A stretch of 64,000 bases of DNA from Adenophora triphylla var. japonica (GCA_022495995.1 JAFEMH010002503.1:186001-250000), one strand, 5' to 3'; counted from the stretch's first letter, positions 35,061 to 47,405 are shown. Made by a program: numbers and translations. The notes: generated by a model not told the origin, from the letters alone.

Positions 35061-35449
35061 AATATTGCGATTTTCATAAAGACAAGGGGCATACAATAAG
35101 ATTGTTATAATTTGAGAAAGTTGATTCAGTCAGATTGATAAAGGCGAATTCAAACAATATCTCGAGGGCGCCGCGAGGCGAGAAGAAGGAGGGCGACAAG
35201 ATAGAGCCTGTGGTCGAAACGTAATCGATGTGATTCAGACCCATCGCTGCTGTCGCGCAGCTGACAATCAAATAATGATGTTGGCGCACGCTGATATTCC
35301 CCCATTCGCGCGCCGAAGATAAGGTGATTAGCTTTTCGAGAAGCGAGCTTGCCGCAACAAAGGGTCATGGGAGCCAACCCGTTATTATCACTATATGCCC
35401 GGAAACAATGTAGTACAAATGAGCGATGGTTGATTCGGAGCTGGGTGAA

Positions 35450-35780
35450 TGTGTCAGACTATGAAGCCTTCAAAAGGATGAACTACTCGACGCTAATCCG
35501 GTGCCCTACCGTGGATGCCTCAAGGATTTACAAACCACTCCTAAGCTAAGCGAAAGGGACAATCCCGCTGAAGTAGAGATTGGTGAAGGCGAGATGGTAA
35601 GAAGCGAGACGGTGGAGTTTTTTGTGATTGATCTCGGTTTCCGCGTACAACGCGATAGTTGGAATTCCCTTTTGCTAAGTTTTGAAATGGTGCCGTCCAT
35701 CCCGCATCGTAGGGTAAAGTACCTCACCGCCCGCGGTATCTACTGCCCGAAGAGCGAGGCTATCTCTGCTAAGTGAAAAA
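35450..35780 (+). pseudogene. Protease region of the Tat/Retand-like element
   Basis: The pieces YEAFKRMNYSTLIRCPT and GEGEMVRSETVEFFVIDL followed by FEMVPSIPHRRVKYLT resemble the retropepsin-like domain and its C-terminal flank in plant gypsy polyproteins. The catalytic D-S/T-G is not clearly readable. The frame shifts at least once. Confidence 0.5.
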
Positions 35781-36599
35781 GAAGGAAATGGTAAAAGCAA
35801 AAGGGAAAGCCACTTGCTCGTCAGTGACAAAGTCGATTCTCGCCAACCGAGGATAAATATGGTCGAGCTTAGCGAATGTGAAAATGATTCAAATGACAAC
35901 TGAGAGTACGGAGAACGACAAAGCCGCGGTTGTCGCCGAGGCACAAAGGGCCCCGTAAATGATTGAAGAAGTAATCAAAGTTTTCAGCTGGCGAGATTCC
36001 ACCACAGGCGCGTCGGTCGAACGCTAAAGGCGAGATGGTTTTGGGAATTGAAGTTGCGAATGGGACGCCAAGCTTAAGCTACGCTAGTGGTGGTGCAGCT
36101 TTGTCGACACGGGAGCCTGTGGTCGAGGAGATCGTGGATCGAGGAAATTATTGATAGCGAAACCGAGGAAGATTGCGAGACGATAGAGGCGGAGACCCCG
36201 ACGGGTGTCCTACAGAAAGACATTTGTCGATATCGGAAAGATGATTCCCGCAAGGGCCCTGGAAAGTAAAAAGCGGAAAAGGATAGAAGCCGAGACTTCG
36301 CAGACGCGAGACGAGCCCGAGCTCCAGCAGAGAGGAGCTAGAAGAAGTGGAGATCAACCGTTACTTCCCTGAGCAATGAAGTTAAGATCGGGAAACAATT
36401 GTTCGTGTGACGAGCGAGAACAATTGGTCGAATTTCTTAAAGATAACTTGGATGTGTTTGCATGGAGGCCCGAGGATACGAAGGAATAGATGAGAATGTC
36501 GCTTACATCGTCCGAATGCATCCTAATGTAGAGCCTTTCGCGTAGGGTCGACATTTGTCGCCGTAAAAGGAAGACGCGGTTTGAAAGAGGCGGATAAAT

Positions 36600-37644
36600 T
36601 GTCAAGGCGGGAATCATCGAGCGTATTCAAGATCCCGAGTGGTTAGCTTGTCTCCGCGATGGTTTTAAAGTCAAATAAGAAGTGGAGAATGTGCATCGAC
36701 TTTACCGATTCAATACCGCCCGTCCCAAAGATTGTTACCCGCTACCGAGAATTGATAAATCGTGGATTCGATTGCCTACCATGTGGTTTTTAGCTTCATC
36801 GATGCATACTGGGTATCATCAAATCAAGATGTGCGAGGATGATAAGGCTAAAACGGCTTTCCGAACTCCTAAAGGAAATTTCTTACAAGATGATGCCCTT
36901 CGGCTCAAGAATGCCGGCGACTTATCGCCGAATGGTGAATGAGGTTTTCAAGTCGCAGACGGGGCGAAACCCGGAAGCATATATAGATGACATGGTAATA
37001 AAAACGAAGGAGTATGATCACGTGTTGGATCTCGCCGAGACGTTCGAAAATTTGAGGAGAAACTCAATGAAATTCAATCCCAAAGAAGCGTACGTTTGAG
37101 CGATCAAGGAAAATTCTCGGGTTTTCTAGCGAATAGGCGCGGATAGAGGCTAATCCCGAAAAAATCTCAGCTTTATCGAGATGTCGCCGCCCTGGCCAAT
37201 ACGCGAGATACAAAGGTTGAATGGTAGATTATAGCCTCGGGAGATTCATCTCTAAGTCGGGCCGAAAAGTGTTTGCCGTTCTTTAAGGTGTTGAAAGGGG
37301 CGAAGAGTTTTGCTTGGGACGAAGAGCGTGATGCCGCATTTCAACAAATGAAAATGTATCCGGGAAAGCCGCCGTCATATGTAGTCCCGCTGAGGAGAAG
37401 AGTTATTTGTTTATTTCGCGGCTTCGTACTGGGCAGCCGTCGCGGTTCTGTGCGAGAAGAGAAGGGGATTCAAAGACCGATTTACTATGTGTCTAAGGCA
37501 TCGAGCGAGGTAGAGTCAAGGTACTTTAATGCCGAGAAGTCGGGCCTACGCTTCGTAGTAGCCGCGAGAAAATTAAGAGCTTATTTTGTCGCGCATACCA
37601 TCGTTGTGTTAAGCGATGCTCCCTCGAGAAAAATTTTGCAATGA
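36600..37644 (+). pseudogene. Reverse transcriptase and RNase H of the Tat/Retand-like element
   Basis: RT motifs in order: ARPKDCYPLPRID, GYHQIKMCEDDKAKTAF, then the active-site YIDDM after a frame change near 36890. RNase H follows (FAWDEERDAAFQQMK, IYYVSKASSEVESRYFNAEK, LRAYFVAHTIVVLSD). The RT-before-integrase order places the element in Ty3/gypsy. At least three frame changes are visible. Confidence 0.85.
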
Positions 37645-37879
37645 CCGACGCCGCGGAAGATTGCCGAAATGGTCAATCGAGTTAACCGAGTTTGATTTAA
37701 AGTATGAAGCTCGCCGGCAATTAAGGCACATGTGCGCCGGCAGATTTCATCGCTGAGACATCTTTCACGAAGTCGCAGGAGGAATTGATGGAAGACTTAG
37801 TAAGGAAGAAAGCGGAAAAGAAGGTAGGCCCCTGTTTGCGGAAGAGGAGGAAAGGCCAACTGATTGTTTGGTTCTCAGA

Positions 37880-38260
37880 TGTCACGGGTCATCTTCAAAG
37901 GATAAAGGCGGTAAGTGAATCACCCCGACTTCGCCGGATGGGGAGTTAAAGTATGAGAAAGCCCTAAGGTTCAAGTTCAACGTCTCTAATAATCAAGCAG
38001 TACGAGGCTTTGATTGCCGGTAGAATTGGCACGAGATATCGGGTCGACGAAAATAGCGATTCACTCGGATTCCCGCTAATCGTCAATCGTGTAAATGGCG
38101 AGTATGGAGTGTCAATGTGGTGCTAACGAAATATTGTGACTTGGCGAGAAGCTTGTTAAAAAGTTTTCGAAGTTCCGGGAGTCAGTGCGAGCCGATAGAG
38201 CCGATAATTCGCGAGCCGACGAGCCGAGCAGACGGTGGGATCTCGAGGAGCAGAGCAATG
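37880..38260 (+). pseudogene. Second (archaeal-type) RNase H of the Tat/Retand-like element
   Basis: TSPDGELKYEKALRFKFNVS with NN and a broken EAL-like continuation, then an SDSR-like segment near 38070 and RADRADNSRADEPSRR, are pieces of the extra RNase H that distinguishes Tat-lineage elements. Frames shift between the pieces. Confidence 0.6.
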
Positions 38261-38539
38261 CCGCGAACCAACGGTCAATACGCGGATACGCCGTGATCGA
38301 TAGACCGATTGTCGCCGAGATTGCCGATGGCGAGAAGGATCGGGTTGTGGAAATGAAGGAATTTCTAGATAAAGGAGAGCCGCCGCCGACGAGGGCAAGG
38401 CAAAAATGATAAAGGCGACATCCCCGCATTCACCGTGCAGATGGAGTATCAGATAGAGGTCTTTTTCAAAACCATTAATGAGGCGTGTTGAGTCCCGGCT
38501 GTTACGAAGGTTTTGTTCGAGATCCATGAGGGGGTATGC

Positions 38540-39560
38540 GGCCATCCCTAAGCGAGAAAGTTAGCCGACAAAGTGTTGCTCCATGGATATTACCGGCCAA
38601 GCCCGAGGAAAGATGCGGAGACGTACGTGAAGAAGTGCGAGAAATGTCAAAGATTCGCAACATTCCTCGGATTCCCGCCACAGAGCAAACTCCTATCGCG
38701 CCGACACGGCCGTTTGACATGCTGGGATTGATTTGATAGTGGCCATTCCCAAAGTGCCAAGGGCGGTTGTCGCATGTGGTTGTCGCCGTGGATTATTTCA
38801 CAAAATGGACCGAGGCGAAGGCGTTGCGACAATCGAAGATCAAGTTATAAAGTTTGTGCAAGAAAACATTTCGTGTAGGTAATGGGTTCCAAGGGTTATT
38901 ATTTCGCATCACGGCACTCGCCTGGGAAAAAGTTTTCGCCGGAATGCTCCAGAGTCAACGTCAAACATCGATGTCACCGTATATAGGCCGCAAAGGCAAC
39001 GGTCAAAGTGAGGCGGCAAATAAGCAAGTCATTGTCGCCTTACGCAAAAATCTGGAAGGAAGAAGTGGAGCATGGTTAGAGGAGTTGCCTATTGCTTTGT
39101 GGTATGTGCGTACTACCGTTAAAGGCTCAACTGGGAAACCGCTTTTGCCCTTACCTACGGATCCGAGGCTACGGCACCCGCGGAGACGGCTTTGCCGACA
39201 TACGTGGTTGCTTACTATGACGAGGCGAGAAACGGCAGAGGCGGTGTAATGATCTCGACCTGATTGATGAGAAGAGAATGTATGCGAGAATGAAGATGAT
39301 TAATTACAAATGTAAGATGAAAGCCCAAAGATGATAAGCGAGTTAACAGGAGGTCCTTCAATGCTGAGATCGGGTGTTTGAGGAGTGTCGAAGCAACAGG
39401 GCCAAGCCCGGATTTACCAAGTTAAACGAGAAATGGGAAGGACCTTTCCAGATTTCGAGTGTGGTGCGGGAAGGAACCTATAGATTGAGGAAACCAGATG
39501 GTGAAGAATTGAAGAATGCCCGGAATGTCGATTATCTCAAGCAGCTTCTATCAATAAGCC
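38540..39560 (+). pseudogene. Integrase region of the Tat/Retand-like element
   Basis: Visible pieces are a zinc-finger-like KKCEKCQRFA near 38630, a catalytic-core piece PFDMLGLI then VAIPKVPR, and the C-terminal segment GFTKLNEKWEGPFQISSVVR with GTYRLRKPDGEELKNARNVD at 39411-39540. Several stops and frameshifts lie between. Confidence 0.75.
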
Positions 39561-39794
39561 ACGGCGACATCCTTGTCATTTCGATTTTCGCTTTTGCCCT
39601 CAGACAAGAAAAAGTTACATAACTTTTTCTTGTAAATGGTTCTTTTGATTGTCAAAGGAGAAAGTTATGTAAAATTTGGTGTTCTAGGAACCATGCAATG
39701 TCTGTATGATAAAGATGAAAGCGAAGTTTTTCTCTCGACATGCTATGATGTGTTTTTATATTTATAAGATGCTCTAACGATATGGTTCCGATTA

Positions 39795-40115
39795 TTTCTT
39801 GAAGACGGCGACAAAGAGGTCACGCTAAAGCTCAAGACGGCGACGAAGAGGTCACGCTAAAGCTCAAGACGGCGGACGAAGAGGTTGCCGCTAAAGCTCA
39901 AGATGGCGGACAAAGAGGTTGCCGCTAAAGCTTCAAGATGGCGGACAAAGAGGTCAGCCGCTAAAGCTCAAGATGGCGGACAAAGAGGTCACGCTAAAGC
40001 TTGAAGACGGCGGACAAAGAGGTCAGCGCTAAAGCTCAAGACGGGCGGACAAAGAGGTTCAGCCGCTAAAGCTTGAAGATAGCGGACAAAGAGGTTCAGC
40101 TAAACGCAGAGGTAA
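39795..40115. repeat. Tandem array, about nine copies of a 33-40 bp unit
   Basis: The unit is AAGACGGCGGACAAAGAGGT followed by CAGCCGCTAAAGCTC. About nine copies run without a gap, differing by small indels. It lies between pol and the 3' end of the element, where Tat/Ogre-type elements often carry arrays. Confidence 0.85.
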
Positions 40116-40139
40116 AGCTCAGAGGCTAAGCTCAAGAAT

Positions 40140-41190
40140 GGCGCTGTGTCGCCGTTAAAAGCTTGGAGAAAGGGAGGTGGCTCGAGATAATCTGCTTAAG
40201 TCACCAAACCTCGCGGCTGAGATAATCGGTTTCAAGTCGCGGTGCCTGGAGATAATCGGCTGTGCACCTAGAAAAGTCCCGCTTTTAACGGCGAGAAAGT
40301 GGAGGTGGCTTGAGATAATCTGCTAAGTCACCAAACTCTCGCGGCTTGAGATAATCGGTTTCAAGTCGCGGTGCCTGGAGATAATCGGCTGTGCACCTAG
40401 AAAAGTCCCGCTTTTTAACGGCGAGAAAGTGGAGGTGGCTTGAGATAATCTGCTTAAGTCACCAAACCTCGCGGCTGAGATAATCGGTTTCAAGTCGCGG
40501 TGCTCGGAGATAATCTGCTGTGCACCTAGAAAAGTCCCGCTTTTTAACGGCGAGAAAGGGGAGGCGGCTTGAGATAATCTGGTTAAGTCACCAAACCTCA
40601 TGCGGCTGAGATAATCGGTTTCAAGTCGCGGTGCTCGGAGATAACGGTTTCAGCACCTAGAAAAGTCCCGCTTTTAACGGCGAAGAAAGGGGAGGTGGCT
40701 TCGAGATAATCTGGTTAAGTCACCAAACTCGCGGCTGAGATAACGGTTTCAAGTCGCGGTGCCGGAGATAATCTGGTTTCTGTGCACCTAGAAAAGTCCC
40801 GCTTTTTAACGGCGAGAAAGTGGAGGTGGCTTGGAGATAATCTGCTTAAGTCACCAAACTCATGCGGCTTGGAGATAATCGGTTTCAAGTCGCGGTGCTC
40901 GGAGATAACGGTTTGTGCACCTAGAAAAGTCCCGCTTTTTAACGGCGAGAAAGTGGAGGCGGCTTCGAGATAATCTGCTTAAGTCACCAAACTCGCGGCT
41001 GAGATAATCGGTTTCAAGTCGCGGTGCCTGGAGATAATCTGCCAGCACCTAGAAAAGTCCCGCTTTTTAACGGCGAGAAAGTGGAGGCGGCTTGGAGATA
41101 ATCTGCTTAAGTCACCAAACCTCATGGCTGAGATAACGGTTTCAAGTCGCGTGTCCTGGAGATAACGGTTTCAGCACCTAGAAAAGTCCC
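40140..41190. repeat. Tandem array, about eight copies of a 125-140 bp unit
   Basis: Each copy carries CACCTAGAAAAGTCCCGCTT, then TTAACGGCGAGAAAGTGGAG, GAGATAATCTGCTTAAGTCA and TTTCAAGTCGCGGTG. Starts of the AAAAGTCCC block lie near 40273, 40400, 40529, 40661, 40792, 40926, 41055 and 41183. Inside each copy the GAGATAATC motif recurs three times, so the unit itself arose from a shorter repeat. Copies differ mostly by one- or two-base indels. Confidence 0.9.
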
Positions 41191-42082
41191 AAAATTGTAT
41201 CGCGACCGGAAGAGCGAAATGCGAGATCAAGCGTAACTTTACCAAAAAGGGGAAAAGGTGTTAAACCTAACTTCGATTAACATCTTAGTTAGTTGGTTTT
41301 CGTAAAGGAACACATATATAGAACGTGGTTTATATCAAAAGAGGAAATTTGTTATATTCATCTCTCGCCTTATCCGACAAATGATGAATCTAACAATAAA
41401 TCTATCAAGTAATGACTTAAATCACTTCCGCAAAGCGCGTTAGACAAATGATCTTAAGAATAGAGTAAGGTCGCCTAAAGACAAGCCTCACTCTTTCGAG
41501 GAGTAGTATGTATATAGGTAAGTTATGAGAAAGGAGTCTTCGATAAACTATCGGCGAAAAGGTAGAATTTCAACGCAAATTGCAATAAGCAGAGTAATAA
41601 AAAAATACAGAGGTGTCGCAGGCGACATAACGAAGCATTAAAGAAAGTTTACGAAAGCAAAGGATTAGGCGAGATGCCAACGGCGGCCTCTTAACCATTG
41701 TAGAGTAAATGTCAAGGCGAGAATGCATAGTAATCAAAGGCATAATCAAGTCGCTAAGAGCGACATCGAAGTTATAACTAAGTAAAAGTTCAAGAATCAC
41801 ATATGGAAACACAAAGTAAAGTATCAAGTCGCAAACCGCGACACCATCTTAAAAAGAGCATAAGCGTTTAGGCCGCAACCCACGGCCTTACAACCACACA
41901 AACTGTCTAAGTCGCAAACCGCGACAAAACCGCAAAAGACCAAGCATCAAATTGTCTGGTCGCAAACCGCGACACCAATCCAAAAATAAAATGTTTAAGT
42001 CGCAAACCGCGACATTCCCAAAAGCACTATTGTTTAAAAGGCGAGAAAATAAATTGTTTGAGAGACAACCACGAAACATTGT

Positions 42083-44750
42083 TTAAGGAAAAGAACCACA
42101 AGAAATCAGAGGCGTAAGGTCAGGTTTCACCACGGAGAGTCTGGGCAGAACGGCGGGCTTCGCGAGCGGCTTTTTTGGCGGCAAGGAGAGCTTGACCTTT
42201 CGCGCCAATCGCTCCACCCACACGGACAGAGCGTCATTGCCGATGAGTTCGTGAGGCTCCCTGTGTTGGCTTGCCCGTAAGCTCATCTTCTCGCAGCCTA
42301 AAGCCTTCAACTCTCCCTCTTCGTAAGGGACAATAGAGCGACCGCGGCGACAAAAGTCGCCGTAGATCCGCTCCGAGCCCCATTTCGCAATCAGCCCAGA
42401 GTTATTGCCTGGATGTCCTGAGCTTGCCGCCGCCGCCCGCACGGGCGTGAAGTAAGGCCTCGTCGTACATATCCACGGCGTCGCTTCCGCTCTCTTTGTT
42501 GGCGGCAATCTCGCGACTGTGTCTTCATTCTTGGAAGTCGTGGCCAGTGTTTGGCTCAAGTGGCTTGGATCTTCTCTTCCACGCCACCTTTTCTCGCGGC
42601 AACCTCCTTCAATTTATCTTCACCGCGAGGCCTTGTTCTCGCTAGCCTTCAAGACCTCCGAGGCCTTCGCCGCCACCCCGCAGCCTTCTGCCAAATCCTT
42701 CTCCATCTCGCCACATCTCGCCTCAGATTTTCTTTCTCCGCCACCGCGCGCTTGCGAACCTTATCCGCTTTCTCGGCTTCACGCATTGCCATTTTATACT
42801 TGTCCCTGAATCCACGCAAAGTACTCGCCACCTATGAAAATTCGGGAAAAGTTAAGTGTGAAGAATATTGACTAAGTAAAAGTAGATTACCAAGCGAAAA
42901 GTGTTACATTGACAGCACTTACGCCGCAAATTTGAAGGCCAAATAAATTCAAAGATAAATCAATATCCCGCTCAACCACTTCCCTTACGGCCGCCCGTCG
43001 CAAGTCCGTTCAAGTATGCCTACGCCAATCGACTATTATGAGGATCGCGAGAGTGAAGGTTCAAACCTTCCAATAGGGGAACAGAGGCAATTTCCACGCC
43101 GAGATTGTACAAATCTTCTCTCTCTCTGGCATCTCGAACCCTTCCTCGAGCTACCACCAATTCACCCTCCCCTTCAGCCGATTCCTCTATCGCTCAGCTT
43201 CTCCTCTCGTTCGCACCCTTTTGTGAGCGCGAGAACCAGAGGGCTGGGGGGACTTGGCTGGCGGAGGAGGCTCTATTACCGCGATTTCAACATCCTCTTC
43301 GCCTGCTTCTACTTCCATTCTCTCTTCCCCGCCGAACAACGTATGTCCTCAAAGGAGTTTTCGCCCGCTGATTTCCGTGATTGCCCCGCCGCTTCTCGGC
43401 GGCAATCGCCGCCTTCTCGCGAGCAATCGCTTCGTAATCATCACCGTCGCGAGAAATGGGAGCTCTATCTCCCGGGCCTCGCTAGATCGGCCATGGGCAT
43501 GTGTAAGGCGTTTACGGCGACCATCGCATCTCGCCGCGCATTTGCACGCCTATCGTAGATGTCCATGTGTCGAAAACCCGGATCAAGAAAAGGTGTTAGA
43601 TAAAGGGAAACAAAAGGAAAAAGTAAAGGATAAAGGGAAGTGAAATACGTACTTAAAACTTCAAACATAGCATTGCAAAGAATGATCTTTCTTTTTGCAA
43701 GGCCCACACTCTGAGGCGAGAACATCCCCGTAATGGCGTTCCCAACCAGGGTAATGGGTCTAGCTGGTTCATGATCAAGCGAGGTTCATCGTCAGATGTA
43801 GATAATCGGGAAAACCAACTTTCCTAAGCAGAGAAGCGGCGAGATAGAATATCTCGCCAGAAAATAACGCTAACCCCGTGTCCGAGGCATCTTCCAAAAA
43901 CCTTAAAAAATTCTCTCAACCGGAGTCGCCGTAAACTAAGGCATTTCGGGTTATAATTTTTGTATATATGTCGCCAAGATCACACGGACGGGTCCAAATT
44001 ACGCGGGATATGATCGAAGTGGATTCGATTGCCGCCATGGACCTTTCTAGGTAAGTGGGGTCAAAAGCTTAAGACTCTTGTACTTGACAGAGGCGGTTTT
44101 CAACTACGCCCGCCTCCGAGACACGTAGTATAACCATCAAACAAGTTTACAAAAAGTGGAAGCGCTGGTTCTTGCTTCAAGGCCCCGCAAATCACTACGT
44201 AGCTCGTGAGGACCCTAATAAAGATTGGGACGAAGGTCTACTATGGCCGCTTGGGAGCCGATTAAGACAAATGACCAGAAGGGGTCTATCGGTACCCTAA
44301 GTGCCAAGATCTAACCGAGACGGGAATACTATAACCCCATCGTTTCTATCTCGCATAATGCCGGCAAGGGATAAATCTCCGACATATGGTTCAATGTGGT
44401 AAATGTCCTGTTAATCCCGTACTTAACATAATAGCGAGATTGTAAATGAGAGTGAGAGGAGCCGGAGCCGGCGACCTCGTGGTCGGGACGAACCCCGCGA
44501 TACATGTTGTCGCTCTTGGGTCTCACCGCTAAAGTGTCCGAAACATCGTGGTCGATGTCGAGTTGGAGGAAGACATGACCCGAGAATGAGTGGAGGACCA
44601 AGTAAATTTGGGGGCTACGATAGAGCTAGAAAAATCAGCTTTAAGGAGATAGATGTCAAAGGCATGAAGGGGTATAATTTCGTGAAGAAAGTATGCATGG
44701 GGTCGAATTATAGGAGAGGAAAGTGGCGGCATACATACTCATGTCGCCTA
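42083..44750 (-). pseudogene. Decayed antisense coding zone of the Tat/Retand-like element
   Basis: On the minus strand several open pieces follow one another. One at about 44100-44200 reads YVVICGALKQEPALPLFVNLF. At about 43790-43930 comes FLRFLEDASDTGLALFSGE with a continuation. At 42649-42831 a charged coiled-coil stretch includes MREAEKADKVRKRAVAEK, and at 42083-42559 lies a 158-codon frame. N-terminal hydrophobic/aromatic blocks then a coiled coil resemble the 'putative gypsy type transposon' proteins encoded antisense in Retand-type elements. Frames shift between pieces. A + strand piece near 44150-44250 (KKWKRWFLLQGP) also looks protein-like, so strand assignment is not certain everywhere. 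Confidence 0.5.
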
Positions 44751-45458
44751 ATCAAGGAGTAAGAATCAGAATTAAGGTAAAAGCCCCCGCCCCCATCATC
44801 TCTTTTGAAAACCCTCTCACACATATCATGCGCTCCAACCGTACTTAACAAGTTTTGGAAAAAGAACAATCGTTTACAAGAAAATCTAAAATTACAAAGT
44901 GCGAGAATCCTTGCGAGAATTCAAGCAAGAACTCAAGCGAGAATTCATGCGAGAAGGCAAAGTTAGAGAAAGTACCCGGTAAGTTGCAGTTGGAACGAAG
45001 GCTTGAAGGAGAAGTTGAAACGGAAGTTCGAGGGCTCTATACGCCACCTTCTTCTCCCCGGAAATCCTTAGGATGCTCCGAAATATGCGGATTAGTCGAT
45101 TATAAAAAGTATCTCAAGGATGGGGAAGTGCGGAGTGTAAAATGCCGAGGAGGGGTTTTTAAACTCCAAAAGTATAGGAATGGAAAGGTTAGGAGGGGAG
45201 TTACGAGAGGAGTTAATGGAGTATGATTTTTGAAATTCCCCCATTATTGTGAATATTTAGCGGGGGACGGCTCGCTCCAACGTAAGTGTACGGCCCCCAA
45301 CCGTCCGGCTCACCCCCGTCACGACACGTGGCACGAGCGTGGCGAATAAGGACTATTTCCTCGCCAACGCGTGAGGATGAAATTGCGAGAATTATGCGAC
45401 ATTAAATAAAGTTCTCGCCTCGGACCATGAATAATCCAAGGCTTGAACTTGGGGGCTT

Positions 45459-46225
45459 CGATACGACCCCATAAATTATATTGGGCCCTAATAATGGTAA
45501 ACTAGGCCCAATAGCGAATTAAGGGCCAGGCCCATCGGGCTCAGCCGACCAAGTGGAATTTGCCGTGTTCGCGACCTAGGATGAATAAGGCTCCTTGGAG
45601 TCGTTTTAGACCCCGGCGAGAAGGAACGTGGGGATATCGATTTAGGTACAATGGGGGTATGCGAAAGACATGGCCTAGCCATCGCCCGCTTCATCGCAAG
45701 AGGATTACGCCGCTCGCAGCCCCCGAGTTGGGGCGACATGACAGCTTGATGTCGCCCATAGTCGTTGTCGCCTAAACGACTAGGAACTCGGGCATTCCCA
45801 CGATGGCGCATCGATTGTCGCCTATGTCCCTTACTCCTAAGTACTTGTGATGTGTGACTGATGTGACAAGGTGAATAGTGAAATCCCACTAAGTTGAGGT
45901 TGGTTGAGATCAATTCCATTGGATGATTGACAGTGTCACGTACGTGCAAGGCACATGGGGGGCTTAGGGATATAAAAGGTGAATAGTGTTCATTGCATGG
46001 ATATGTTCTCTCTCTCTCTGCATTCTCTCTCTAAGTTCATCCATTGTTTATCACCTTCCTTGTTCATCTAACCTTACTCTCACGCCGGAGGGGGTACGCC
46101 GGAGTCACCCCCGGCCTAGTTTACCTTGTTCCTTGTGTGTAGGCGATCAACCAAGCAAGGAAGCAGCCGGAGTGTCCAAGATATCTCAGTTCCTGTGCAA
46201 CCAAAGATTTCCCATGGTAGCATCA
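45459..46225 (+). repeat. 3' LTR of the Tat/Retand-like element
   Basis: 767 bp, beginning CGATACGACCCCATAAATTA (the usual TG start reads CG) right after the tract CTTGAACTTGGGGGCTT, and ending GTAGCATCA before the duplicated TATTG. It is 19 bp longer than the 5' copy, mostly through scattered small indels. Confidence 0.92.
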
Positions 46226-46230
46226 TATTG

Positions 46231-47004
46231 CTTAACATGAATTAAGACCAAATTCCCAATAATGTATAGTCTATTAATAACGGTTAAAGTTCTTGATTGA
46301 TAAAGTCAAAGCGAAACTATCTCATTAGGAGTAGTTAGGAGTGTGAAATTTTCCAACAAAGATTAGGAGTGTGAAATAATAACAAAAACATAAAACTTTA
46401 TTTTGTTTTTTTTAAAAAAAAAAGATGAAATTGACCAATGCAGATATTGCTGATGGGGCCCACAAGGTATGGGAGGCTTGAAAAAATTGGAATGCTTTTA
46501 TGGGGTATTGAGAGAGTGACAAAAAGAATGCACGTTAAAATATTTTGTCACACCCCAAAATTAAAGGTAATCACATGGCCATGGCCTCTCTAACTTGCAA
46601 GTAATCCTAACCACAGGCATCAACTTGCAACGCCGATTCCACACCTTATATGTCGAGAGTCTGGTGGGTAAAGAGTAAGATTTTTTAATGTCGACCCACT
46701 ATGAGACATTCTAAATGCACGTGGTAGTAAATAGGTGAATGAATGAGCTGTACAAATAACGACAACCTTATCAGAAACAAGTCCATTATGGACATTGTTT
46801 GTTTGTTGTCAAATAAATGTCATCTTCTGCTGATTTCCCAGGCGGGAAACAAGGGCAGCCTCACAACAAGAATAAATGACTTTCACTGGCCTCTCTTTGC
46901 TCAAGATCAAGACCATTCAATACGCCCAATCGTCGCCTTTGTCTGTCCCACATTCTTATAGAAACCAAATCCACATCTTTTCATTCACAAGCCAACATCA
47001 CACC
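46231..47004. other. Intergenic flank without a gene
   Basis: AT-rich sequence with no supported gene. Open frames here are short and unsupported. Confidence 0.5.
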
Positions 47005-47405
47005 TAGGGATGGCAAAAAAACCGAAAAGACCCGCCCCCGAAACCCGAAAAGACCCGCCCCTAATAGGCCAGATTTGGGATGCAAATTTGAAAATCCGCC
47101 GGGTTTTTGGAGGGTTCGGGTTTACCCCGCCCTGTCTTGGACCCGTCCCGAATATATAGGAAATTACTTAAATGCCCTTATAGGCCTTATAGGAAATTAC
47201 TTAAATGCCCCGAATATATAGAAAATTACTAGAGGGTCCTTGGATTATTATGGGTGTTTTTATAGGAAATTACTTAAATACCTATCGGGTCGGGTTCGGG
47301 TAACACATAACACGGGGCAGGCGGGTTCGGGTTATGATAGATCACTATAGGGGCGGGTTTGGGAAATGAAGAACCCGTCCTGAACCCGTCCCGTTGCCAT
47401 CCCTA
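47005..47405. mobile_element. hAT-like MITE with 8 bp duplication
   Basis: The ends TAGGGATGGCAA and TTGCCATCCCTA are perfect 12 bp inverted repeats. ATCACACC lies on both sides (46997-47004 and 47406-47413). The interior is rich in GACCCGCCCC and GGGTTCGGGT blocks and has no coding capacity. Ends and TSD length fit hAT. Confidence 0.92.

Larger units (their letters stand above)
32312..46225 (+). mobile_element. Ty3/gypsy LTR retrotransposon, Tat/Retand-like, decayed
   Basis: The element has two LTRs (TGATACGACC... to ...GTAGCATCA) and a perfect 5 bp duplication TATTG at 32307-32311 and 46226-46230, total 13,914 bp. The order inside is gag, protease, RT, RNase H, second RNase H, integrase, two tandem arrays, an antisense coding zone, a G-rich polypurine-like tract (CTTGGGGGC) and the 3' LTR. 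A second RNase H, 3' tandem repeats and an extra antisense ORF are the combination described for Tat-lineage elements such as Retand and Ogre. All coding domains have frame breaks and stops, so it looks non-autonomous as read. Bases after the 5' LTR (CCGATGCCGGACCCG) may be a diverged tRNA primer site. Confidence 0.92.

Noticed and set aside
43016..43558. 180-codon plus-strand frame within the Tat-type element
   Set aside because: No family resemblance, shifted composition, and it overlaps the antisense zone that has more protein-like pieces.
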